NCBI RefSeq assembly: GCF_014648275.1
Contig: NZ_BMQU01000002.1
Coordinates: 124,001-188,000, forward strand
DNA: 64,000 nt
Reading direction: 5' to 3'
Source: Pseudomonas laurentiana
Lineage (GTDB): Bacteria > Pseudomonadota > Gammaproteobacteria > Pseudomonadales > Pseudomonadaceae
Shown here: in pieces, positions 25,989-33,015 of the stretch
Position numbering within the stretch: the stretch's first letter is position 1
Layout: each line of letters starts with the position of its first letter
Made by a program: the position numbers and the translations under genes
The notes under the pieces: model-generated
Database searches by the model: none
The model's input: the letters and a program-made list of their open reading frames with translations, nothing else
Told to the model about the DNA's origin: nothing

Positions 25989-27041
25989 TCAGCCGCGCTG
26001 TGGCACACCCTTATGGCCCGGCAGGCGATTGGGCGCCATTCCGTTGGCGTTGAGTGTTTCTTCGATACTGCTGTACTGCTGGCCGATGCGGTAAATGGCA
26101 CGGGCTTCTTTGCCGTTGGCAATCTCGCGTCCCAGTTCATGGGCAACCCGCACGGTCTGCTGGATCTGCTGCACCGAGGTGAAGCGCTTGCCGTGGTGAT
26201 CGATGATGGTGTCTTCGTTGCCGCAACGTGGATGCAAGCCCATGGCCAGCGCCATGGTGTTGAACGGCAGCACGTTCTTGAGCAGCGATTCTGCAGTCAA
26301 GGTGCAGCCATCCGGCGCGCGGTGAATGAAGTTGAAGAAGTTGAACGGGTTGGGGCCGTCGAAGCCGCCACCGATACCGATCCAGGTCAGGTTCAGCGGC
26401 CCCATGTAATCGCCGCGGCGCACGATGCGCTCAAGGGTTTCCAGAGCATGCATGCCCGTCAGCTGGAAGTGCGGCTGGATGTTACTCGCCTGCAGGCGGC
26501 GCAGATGTTCGCGGACCCAGGCAGGCCCGGCCGGTACGGTCATTTCACTGTAGGCGGCCTGAATCGCCGGGTTGGCCAGGGAGGTGCCTTCCAGGTACTC
26601 CGGATACAGCAACTCCATGATGTTCATTTGCGTGGTGTTGATCGCCACGGTCACCTGGTCAGGCTTGGGCGTGAGCTCAGCGAGCATGTGGCGGGTATCG
26701 TCAGACAGCCATTTGGCCGCTTCGCCATCGTTTTCAGGGGCGAAGGAAATCGAACCGCCTACCTGGATAATCATGTCCGGCACGGCTTCGCGCACGCCGG
26801 CGATCAGTTCGTTGAATTTGGACAGGCGTTTGGAGCCTTTGCCATCGAGTTCACGCACATGCAGGTGAAGCACGGTGGCGCCCGCTTCATAGCAGTCAAC
26901 CGCCTTCTGGACCTGCTCATCCATGGTCAGCGGAATGTCTTCGGGAAAGTCCTCAGGCATCCATTCCGGGCCATAAGGGGCGACGGTGATCACCACCTTT
27001 TCCATGTTTTCCGGGTGCAACGAATCGTCGAAGAATTGCAT
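25989..27041 (-). CDS. BKACE family beta-keto acid cleavage enzyme (DUF849)
   Basis: 350-residue zinc enzyme of the 3-keto-5-aminohexanoate cleavage family. Members condense a beta-keto acid with acetyl-CoA and release acetoacetate plus a new acyl-CoA. Zinc ligands H59 and H61 lie in ATVLHLHVRE. The glycine-rich WIGIGGGFDGPNPF and the later GLHPRCGNEDTI carry further ligands and the CoA region. A good GAGGACG ribosome site precedes the ATG at 27041, although MEKVVITVAP 12 codons in is where most relatives begin. It is preceded by a TauD-type dioxygenase gene and followed by a transporter gene, so it may cleave the keto acid the pathway produces. Substrate cannot be assigned. Confidence 0.88.
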   Translation of the reverse strand: MQFFDDSLHPENMEKVVITVAPYGPEWMPEDFPEDIPLTMDEQVQKAVDCYEAGATVLHLHVRELDGKGSKRLSKFNELIAGVREAVPDMIIQVGGSISFAPENDGEAAKWLSDDTRHMLAELTPKPDQVTVAINTTQMNIMELLYPEYLEGTSLANPAIQAAYSEMTVPAGPAWVREHLRRLQASNIQPHFQLTGMHALETLERIVRRGDYMGPLNLTWIGIGGGFDGPNPFNFFNFIHRAPDGCTLTAESLLKNVLPFNTMALAMGLHPRCGNEDTIIDHHGKRFTSVQQIQQTVRVAHELGREIANGKEARAIYRIGQQYSSIEETLNANGMAPNRLPGHKGVPQRG

Positions 27042-27099
27042 GCTGTCGTCCTCGGTCTTGTTATTGTCTTGTGCCCGCTGTGCAGCGGATGGCTAATGC

Positions 27100-27948
27100 T
27101 CAGAAAGTACGGTCGCCCTTGATCCCGGCACGCTCCATCTTGCGATGGCAGGCCGGGTAATCCATGACCGCGTAGTGCTGGGTGCTGCGGTTATCCCAAA
27201 TAGCGATGCTGTTGGGCTTCCAGCGCCAGCGCACCTGGTATTCGGGCAGGTACGCCTGGCTGATCAGATAGCGCAGCAGATCGCCTGCCCCCGGGTTGGC
27301 GTCCTGGCCAAAACGCACCCGCTGTGGGGTGTGGTAGTTGGTGAAGTGAGTGGTAAAGGCGTTGACGAACAGCACCTGCTCCCCGGTTTCCGGGTGGGTG
27401 CGTACCACCGGGTGCTCGGCGTCGGGGAACTGGGCTTTGAGCGCCAGGCGTTTTTCCATCGGCATCGCCGCGCCAAAGCTGGCTTCGATGCTATGCCGGG
27501 CGCGCAGGCCTTCGATCTTCCGCTTCACCTCATCCGGCAGGTTCTGGTAGGCCAGCACCATGTTCGCCCACTGGGTGTCACCGCCTACCGGGGGGCACTC
27601 CACACAGCGCAGCACGCACCCCATGGGTGGCGCTTCGCGCCAGGTGGCATCGGTATGCCAGGCATTCTCGTAGCGGTCGGCGGGTTGGTCCGGGCGCTTG
27701 TAGATCTGCACCAGCCCCGGGTGCTCCGGGTCGCTGCCTGCTACAGGGTGGTCCTCCAGCTCACCGAATCGCCGGGCGAAGGCCACGTGCTCGGCGCGGC
27801 TGATGTCCTGGTTACGCAAGAACAGCACCCGGTGTTTGAGTAATTGCGCACGGAGCTGGTCGAACAGGTCGTCATCGTGCACCGCATCTGCCAGGTTAAC
27901 CCCGGACACCTCAGCGCCGATGGCGCAGGTCAATTGTTCGATGTGCAT
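27100..27948 (-). CDS. TauD/TfdA-family Fe(II)/2-oxoglutarate dioxygenase
   Basis: 282-residue cupin-fold dioxygenase that couples 2-oxoglutarate decarboxylation to hydroxylation of a substrate. The iron ligands are H98 and D100 (AWHTDATW) and H258 (STQHYAVMDY). CPPVGGDTQWANM is the usual 2-oxoglutarate-side segment, and R269 or R273 likely binds its carboxylate. The family includes taurine (TauD), alkylsulfate (AtsK) and phenoxyacid (TfdA) enzymes. The start at 27948 follows GAGGGCTGTAGC and leaves 13 bp to the upstream oxidoreductase gene; the longer frame is spurious. Near a YeiH-type exporter, a C-S or C-O bond cleaving role is attractive but unproven. Confidence 0.9.
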   Translation of the reverse strand: MHIEQLTCAIGAEVSGVNLADAVHDDDLFDQLRAQLLKHRVLFLRNQDISRAEHVAFARRFGELEDHPVAGSDPEHPGLVQIYKRPDQPADRYENAWHTDATWREAPPMGCVLRCVECPPVGGDTQWANMVLAYQNLPDEVKRKIEGLRARHSIEASFGAAMPMEKRLALKAQFPDAEHPVVRTHPETGEQVLFVNAFTTHFTNYHTPQRVRFGQDANPGAGDLLRYLISQAYLPEYQVRWRWKPNSIAIWDNRSTQHYAVMDYPACHRKMERAGIKGDRTF

Positions 27949-27961
27949 GCTACAGCCCTCT

Positions 27962-28942
27962 TCAGATGACGAAGATCGACGAACCGGTAGTTTTGCGTGC
28001 TTCCAGGTCACGGTGCGCCTGGACTGCATCGTGCAGGGCGTAGTGCTGGTTGATTTCAATCTTGATGCGGCCGCTGCTGACGTGATCGAACAGCTCACCG
28101 GCAAGGTCGGCCTTCTCTGCAGGGTCTGCGATATAGTCAGCCAGCGCCGGGCGGGTCAGGTGCAGCGAGCCTTTCATCGCCAGGATCTGTGGATCGAACG
28201 GCGGGATGGTGCCGGAGGCCGTGCCGACGCAGACCATCAGGCCGCGGCGCTTGAGCGCGTCGAGCGAGGCCATGAAGGTGTTCTTGCCGACGCTGTCGAA
28301 CACCACATTGACGCCCAGCCCATCGGTCAGCTCGCGTACGCGCTTGGCCACATCTTCGTGGCTGTAGTTGATGGTGTGGGTGCAGCCATGGGCCTTGGCC
28401 ACTTCTGCCTTGGCCTCGGTGGACACGGTGCCGATCACGTTAATGCCGAGCAGTCGCGCCCACTGCGAAACGATCAGGCCAACCCCCCCGGCGGCAGCGT
28501 GCAACAGGATCGTATCGCCGGGTTTGAAGTCATACAGGCGGCGCATCAGGTAGGCCGAGGTCAGGCCGCGCATGGTCATCGCCGCTGCGGTTTCAAAAGC
28601 GATGGTTTCCGGCAGCTTGATCAGCGCCGCTGCGCCGATCAGACGGTCGGTGCAATAGGCGCCCAGGGTGTTGAGAAAACCGGTGTAGGTCACACGATCA
28701 CCGACCGCCACATTGGTCACGCCCTCGCCGACGGCTTGCACTACCCCGGCCGCTTCCACGCCCATGCCGTTAGGCATCGGAATCGGATAAGTACCGTTAC
28801 GGAAGTAGGTGTCGGCGTAGTTCAGGCCAACCGCAACCTGGCGCAGACGGACGTGCCCCGGGCCGGGCTCGCCGACCTCGGCGTCTTCATAGCGCAATAC
28901 CTCGGGACCACCGGTTTCATAGAAACGTACGACTTTGGCCAT
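27962..28942 (-). CDS. Quinone oxidoreductase, zeta-crystallin/QorA type
   Basis: 326-residue MDR-superfamily NADPH oxidoreductase without catalytic zinc. Markers are the GroES-like N-domain (GLNYADTYFRNGTYP, GVEAAGVVQAVGEGV), the nucleotide motif HAAAGGVGLIVSQWA and the C-terminal GRIKIEINQHYALHDAVQAH. It reduces quinones or enones one or two electrons at a time. First gene of operon 2, with GGAGTG before the ATG at 28942. The promoter with the tandem operator is at 28997-29060. Confidence 0.9.
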   Translation of the reverse strand: MAKVVRFYETGGPEVLRYEDAEVGEPGPGHVRLRQVAVGLNYADTYFRNGTYPIPMPNGMGVEAAGVVQAVGEGVTNVAVGDRVTYTGFLNTLGAYCTDRLIGAAALIKLPETIAFETAAAMTMRGLTSAYLMRRLYDFKPGDTILLHAAAGGVGLIVSQWARLLGINVIGTVSTEAKAEVAKAHGCTHTINYSHEDVAKRVRELTDGLGVNVVFDSVGKNTFMASLDALKRRGLMVCVGTASGTIPPFDPQILAMKGSLHLTRPALADYIADPAEKADLAGELFDHVSSGRIKIEINQHYALHDAVQAHRDLEARKTTGSSIFVI

Positions 28943-28996
28943 GCTTGTCACTCCAATCATCCATTCGGACGCGTTGCGTCTGTTCTTGTTGATTGG

Positions 28997-29060
28997 ACTC
29001 TAAGCGCTACGCGGTGAGGGTGCTTCTCATCGGACGACAAGGTGTTTTCATTTGATGACA
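28997..29060 (-). promoter_or_regulatory. Operon 2 promoter with tandem AraC-type operator
   Basis: Strong half TTCATTTGATGACA at 29047-29060, weaker half CTCATCGGACGACA at 29026-29039 (10 of 14 equal, 21-bp phase). The 8-mer GGGTGCTT follows at 29018-29025, and the complement of TAGAGT, a -10-like hexamer, is at 28997-29002. From the outer edge of the strong half to the -10 the distance is 58 bp, exactly as at operon 1. Confidence 0.7.
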
Positions 29061-29156
29061 CCACGTGCGGAGCTGGTCGCCTGCCATTGACGTGCACCTT
29101 CGGCCAAGCGCTGAATCTCTCGCGTATTACTCTGCTCAATGCCTTTGATCAGCACG

Positions 29157-29765
29157 TCAAAGCACGCTGTAGATCTCAGAAATCACCTGCATCGTCGCCT
29201 CTTCGATCGCTCCCTCATTACGGCATAGCACCCAGCCGTGATCTGCAATCGCTCGCTCGAACGCCCTGGTAGAAGCAACATGTTCTTCCAGCTTATGCAT
29301 CACCGTACTGCTCAGCCCACGCGATCGTGCCGCTGCCCTCGCCCATGAAACATCAGGGGCGGTGACAACACCGACATGCAGGTCTGGCACTCGCACGTTC
29401 CGATCAATGTTCAACTGTAGAATTTCTGCAAACGGGACTATCCGGCGAAACGCGGCATCAGACGGGTACCAGCGATCGATCAAGATGATGCTGCCCGGCG
29501 GCTGTTTGGTCAGCACGTGCTGGGAAATCCAGGTACGGCTATCAGCAAGGCGCTCACAAACCCCCAACTCCAAATCCCGGTCAGGATTTCTGACGAGTTT
29601 GTTGACGAGGGCCATTGTTTCCCCCCTGTAGGGATCGCTTTTTTTCTCGCAAAGTCGGATCACCTTTTTGTTGTCCGCCCGCAGCACTTTCGTAACGGCT
29701 TCCAACAGTGTGGTTTTGCCGGTTCCCTTGGGCCCATCTAGAGAAACAAATAGCGGACGATTCAT
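29157..29765 (-). CDS. Thymidylate-kinase-like P-loop nucleotide kinase, orphan
   Basis: 202-residue kinase of the dTMP kinase/deoxynucleoside kinase group. The Walker A GPKGTGKTT is at 11-19, DRWYPSD is the nucleotide-binding DR motif, and RAAARSRGLSS is a probable lid. It is not housekeeping Tmk: sequence outside the motifs diverges and the usual holB neighbour is missing. GGAAGC precedes the ATG. It lies alone between operon 2 and a LysR gene, in the same direction. A phage-defence, mobile-element or nucleotide-salvage role is possible; none is shown. Confidence 0.75.
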   Translation of the reverse strand: MNRPLFVSLDGPKGTGKTTLLEAVTKVLRADNKKVIRLCEKKSDPYRGETMALVNKLVRNPDRDLELGVCERLADSRTWISQHVLTKQPPGSIILIDRWYPSDAAFRRIVPFAEILQLNIDRNVRVPDLHVGVVTAPDVSWARAAARSRGLSSTVMHKLEEHVASTRAFERAIADHGWVLCRNEGAIEEATMQVISEIYSVL

Positions 29766-29974
29766 GCTTCCAATAACGATTGATGTACGGTTTCTTTGCT
29801 CGGTTCGTTCGCTGTAGCCGCTGGGCGCGACTTCGCGAATCGAGTGGAGGGATCTATATGCACAGACGCAGCGTCATCTTACCCCGGCCTCACTGCCAGC
29901 GCTCAACCCCCATCACCCGTTCATCGACGACGTATCGCACCTGTCTGGTCAATGACCCGTTGCTGGACGGCATT

Positions 29975-30874
29975 TCAAATTGCCCACGAGGGTGAATCAA
30001 ACCGCTCGCCCAAGAAGCTGATCAACGCTCGGACTTTTGCAGCCAGGTGCTTACGTGTTGGGTAGACCGCGTAGATGCCTAACTCGATAGATCGGTAAGC
30101 CGGCAAAATCTCGACCAAACGGCCTGTCCGGATATCATCGGCGACCATAAAACTCGGCTGCAGTGAAATTCCGCCTCCGCTGAGGGTAATGCTGCGGCAG
30201 GTGTCACCGTTATTGCACCGAACCGTAGACTGTGTTCTTACCGTTTCTTGCCCATTAGGTCCATCGAACGTCCAGTCGCTCCCGCTTGCGAAATTGGTGT
30301 AAGCCACCACACCGTGTTGTGTCAGGTCCTGAAGTGTTTCGATGGGCGCATGAGCATCCAGGTAGGAAGGCGCAGCACAGAGACACATGCGAGTGCTGGA
30401 CAACCGTCGCCCAACCAAGGAAGAGCTTTCCATCCGTGCGATGCGGATAGCCACGTCGAATCCCTCTTCTACCAGGTCTACGATCCTGTCATTAAGGCTG
30501 ATGTCCAACTGTACCTGTGGGTAGGCCCTCATGAAATCTGCCCATATTGGCGCAAGGTGCAAGACGCCAAAACTCACCGGGGCATTGATTCTGAGCAATC
30601 CAGTTGCTTCCGGCGCTGTTGACGACACGGCTTCTTCAGCCTCATGCATCAACACCAGAACATCCTTGGCCTGCTCATAGAACTGCCGGCCAGCGTCGGT
30701 CAGGGAAAGCCGCCGTGTCGTGCGATGCAGTAACCGCGCGCCCAACCGCTCCTCTAACGCGCTCACATAACGAGAAATCGCGGCTTTGGACATTTCCAGA
30801 GGTTCAGCGGCGCCTATGAAGTTTCCCTTCTCAACCACGGTGCAGAACACCTGCATCTCGAGAGCGCGATCCAT
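29975..30874 (-). CDS. LysR-family transcriptional regulator
   Basis: 299 residues from the ATG at 30874. The N-terminal winged helix (residues about 1-60: LEMQVFCTVVEKGNFIGAAE, ISRYVSALEERLGARLLHRT) is followed by the periplasmic-binding-protein-like effector domain (LLRINAPVSFGVLHLAPIWADF). An 11-codon extension upstream has no ribosome site. It is divergent from an esterase gene and from the 3' remnant of a ring-cleavage dioxygenase gene (30947-31129). LysR genes commonly control the gene they face, so the original target may have been partly deleted. Confidence 0.9.
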   Translation of the reverse strand: MDRALEMQVFCTVVEKGNFIGAAEPLEMSKAAISRYVSALEERLGARLLHRTTRRLSLTDAGRQFYEQAKDVLVLMHEAEEAVSSTAPEATGLLRINAPVSFGVLHLAPIWADFMRAYPQVQLDISLNDRIVDLVEEGFDVAIRIARMESSSLVGRRLSSTRMCLCAAPSYLDAHAPIETLQDLTQHGVVAYTNFASGSDWTFDGPNGQETVRTQSTVRCNNGDTCRSITLSGGGISLQPSFMVADDIRTGRLVEILPAYRSIELGIYAVYPTRKHLAAKVRALISFLGERFDSPSWAI

Positions 30875-30946
30875 GACTGTCTCACTTACTGGAACTGTAA
30901 GTCGCATTTGAGCTTATTTATCTCAGATCGACAATCTTTAAACTGA

Positions 30947-31129
30947 ACTCATCGAGGCGCAAACCCACACAGCGCTGAGCATTTCCTTCCGCTGCTGATC
31001 GCATTGGGAGCCGCTGGTGAGCGTTACGAAACACGTGTATTGGAAGGTGGAATCACGTATGGGGTGCTGGCAATGGACCGCTGCCTGCTTGACACGGATG
31101 AGGGAGCCCTCTCCGCCAACCGTCACTGA
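30947..31129 (+). pseudogene. 3' remnant of a DODA-type extradiol dioxygenase (LigB superfamily)
   Basis: Between LysR and the esterase the plus strand reads open for 60 codons to a TGA at 31127. It includes NPHSAEHFLPLLIALGAAGE and then YGVLAMDRCLL. This matches the C-terminus of DODA/YgiD-type class III ring-cleaving dioxygenases, whose 'HP..EHFLPLLVALGA' segment carries an active-site histidine. An in-frame stop at 30944 and the missing 200 residues show that only the tail remains. It starts right after the LysR promoter area, consistent with an internal deletion. Confidence 0.7.
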
Positions 31130-31147
31130 ATAAAGGCAACAACTTCA

Positions 31148-31822
31148 ATGAAAAATCTAAACAGTTTCACAGGCGCCCTACGCCAGCAGGAAACCGGCAT
31201 CGTCTTTCGCAGTCGTGATCAATCCTCACCGCCCAGGGCTCGTGTGCTCCTGCTCCATGGCGTGGGCGCTAACGAAGAAAATCTGGCAAGCGTGGCGGCA
31301 ACGCTCCCAGAGGCGCTTGAGGTACTGTTGCTCCGCGGCCCCATTCAGGTTGGTCCCCAAGGTTACGCGTGGTATCAGGTCAACTTCACCAGCAATGGGC
31401 CCGCATTCAGCTTTGAGCAAGCGGACAACAGCCGTCAATTGCTATGCCAGTTCATTCAAGCGCTTCCACCACTGCCAACAGTGGTCGCGGGTTTCAGCCA
31501 AGGTGGAATCATGAGTTCAAGCGTTGGGGTAACAGAGCCGGAATTGGTGAAAGGCTTTGCCATCCTGAGCGGGCGGATGCTGAGGGAGCTAGCGCCTCAC
31601 ATTGCGCCGCGCGAACGATTCAAAGACATTTCAGCGTTTATTGCCCATGGTCGACGAGATGGCGTCTTGCCGATCGACTGGGCAAAAGAAGCAGATGCCT
31701 GGTTAGACAGCATCGGCGTCCCACATCAGACGCATTACTACGACATGGCCCATGAAATTGCACCCGCTGAGCTCGATGATTTCTCTCAATGGCTGAGCAA
31801 CACATTGCAACTTTCCAACTAA
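31148..31822 (+). CDS. Phospholipase/carboxylesterase family alpha/beta hydrolase
   Basis: 224-residue serine hydrolase of the carboxylesterase/dienelactone-hydrolase-like group. VLLLHGVGANEENL gives the oxyanion region, GFSQGG holds the nucleophile S117, AHGRRDGVLPID the aspartate, and the histidine lies near DMAHEI. It follows the dioxygenase remnant by 18 bp, so it was probably second in a LysR-controlled operon. Ribosome site weak (AAGG far upstream). Natural substrate unknown. Confidence 0.88.
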   Translation: MKNLNSFTGALRQQETGIVFRSRDQSSPPRARVLLLHGVGANEENLASVAATLPEALEVLLLRGPIQVGPQGYAWYQVNFTSNGPAFSFEQADNSRQLLCQFIQALPPLPTVVAGFSQGGIMSSSVGVTEPELVKGFAILSGRMLRELAPHIAPRERFKDISAFIAHGRRDGVLPIDWAKEADAWLDSIGVPHQTHYYDMAHEIAPAELDDFSQWLSNTLQLSN

Positions 31823-32072
31823 ATAATGTTCACGTCGGATGGTGGCGCTCTTGGGTGATGGCGCCTCTGCCGTTAAACCCTCCCCACGCTAACGCCCCCT
31901 CCGAGGCGCTGGACGTCAAGTCCAAGGCGTCCTCATATACAGATTGCTCGAATAGCGCGGAGCTATGCGCATATCCTGTACCTCTACCCTAACCGCTATG
32001 AACGTGCGATGAGCATACCCTCGCGGTGAAACCTCCCCCCTCGATGCCTACCCTTGACCGGTGACCTAAAAA
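31823..32072. other. Intergenic region, nothing recognised
   Basis: 250 bp with short CT-rich stretches and no convincing gene, hairpin or promoter. It separates the esterase and cupin genes, so they may not be one operon. Confidence 0.4.
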
Positions 32073-32555
32073 ATGAACGGCACTGCAGAGCCCGCTCCTA
32101 TCAATGCAACCGATGCCCCGACGCGCATTCGCCCTAGCCATTACCCGGAACCATTCGCCGCGCTCATGACTGGACGCACGAAACGGCCATTGGGTGATCT
32201 ATTCAACATCAAGAATTTTGGCGTGAACCTGATCCACCTGCCCCCTGGGAGCGTCTCGGCGCTACACCATGCCCACTCGCGACAGGATGAATTCATATAT
32301 GTCGTAGAAGGTCACCCAACCCTGTTTCGCGGAAACGACATCTTTGAGCTTGCTCCGGGGATGGTCGTTGGCTTTCCCAGCGCAGGGCTTGCACACCACC
32401 TGGAGAATCGATCAGGCGTCGACTGCGTCATCCTTGAAGTCGGCGACCGTAGCGCTGGGGACAGCGTGACCTACCCCTCTGACGATTTACAGGCCGTTGC
32501 GGGGCCTGACGGGAACTGGCAGTTCCAGCATAAAGATGGCAAACCGTACGAGTGA
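32073..32555 (+). CDS. Cupin-domain protein
   Basis: 160 residues forming one double-stranded beta-helix. Motif 1 is LPPGSVSALHHAHSRQDEFIYVVEG (metal ligands in HHAHSRQDE) and motif 2 contains PAGLAHHLENRSG-like residues around FPSAGLAHHLEN. Small cupins of this kind bind a metal and either bind or isomerise sugars, or serve as accessory proteins. Its head (IRPSHYPEPFAALMTGRTKR) is common in Pseudomonas proteins next to amino-acid or aromatic genes. Function not assigned. GGTGA precedes the ATG. Confidence 0.85.
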   Translation: MNGTAEPAPINATDAPTRIRPSHYPEPFAALMTGRTKRPLGDLFNIKNFGVNLIHLPPGSVSALHHAHSRQDEFIYVVEGHPTLFRGNDIFELAPGMVVGFPSAGLAHHLENRSGVDCVILEVGDRSAGDSVTYPSDDLQAVAGPDGNWQFQHKDGKPYE

Positions 32556-32587
32556 CCCATCGCGATCCCCGGGTTTGCATGGCACGG

Positions 32588-32758
32588 AAACTAATCCATG
32601 GCTTCGTTTATTGAGGCTCAGCGCAGCAGCCGTAAAAATCGAAGCTATGATTTAGTTTTAACCAAATGTCCTGCTTAACCCATAAAAACGAAAGCAAGAC
32701 TTAGTTTTCCTTGACTTCATGGGGTTCGGTCACATAATCGAAGTCATAGCTTCGTTTT
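32588..32758. promoter_or_regulatory. hipBA control region: four evenly spaced operator dyads and a promoter
   Basis: Imperfect dyads lie at 32588-32609, 32635-32659, 32685-32708 and 32736-32758. Each is built from half-sites resembling AAAACGAAGC or AAAACTAAGTC facing each other. Centre-to-centre distances are about 48.5, 49.5 and 50.5 bp. A promoter TTGACT (32711-32716), 16-bp spacer and CATAAT (32733-32738) lies between the last two dyads, with the -10 inside dyad 4. This suits cooperative repression by the HipB/HipA complex. Confidence 0.65.
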
Positions 32759-32787
32759 CACTGACCGCCAGACAGGTTGACCACTCC

Positions 32788-33015
32788 ATGAGCGCGCTCG
32801 TACAGATCCATACCCCCGACGACTTGGGGAAGGCGGTACGCAAGGTTCGAAAGGCCCAAGGCATCACTCAGTCAGATCTGGCATTGATCGCTGGGAAAAG
32901 CCACGTCCTGCTGAGAGATATAGAAAAGGGAAAAGGCACGGTCTCTCTCGCAAGCGTGCTGCTCGTGATGCAGGAACTGGGCATCCGGCTCTACATGGAT
33001 ATACCCGGAAAATGA
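32788..33015 (+). CDS. hipB: HipB-like XRE-family antitoxin
   Basis: 75-residue helix-turn-helix protein (LGKAVRKVRKAQGITQSDLA ... GKSHVLLRDIEKGKGTVSL) that represses its operon and neutralises the HipA kinase. I start it at the ATG at 32788. The frame is open back to 32719, but that would run through the promoter and operator dyad. The stop overlaps the hipA start (ATGA). Length fits the short HipB antitoxins. Confidence 0.88.
   Translation: MSALVQIHTPDDLGKAVRKVRKAQGITQSDLALIAGKSHVLLRDIEKGKGTVSLASVLLVMQELGIRLYMDIPGK

Noticed and set aside
29048-29156. A minus-strand frame after the kinase gene reading about 35 plausible codons (…GIEQSNTREIQRLAEGAR…) to a TGA at 29048
   Set aside because: Codon use looks natural, but no family is recognised, it has no start and it runs into the operator box of operon 2. 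Kept only as a possible relic.
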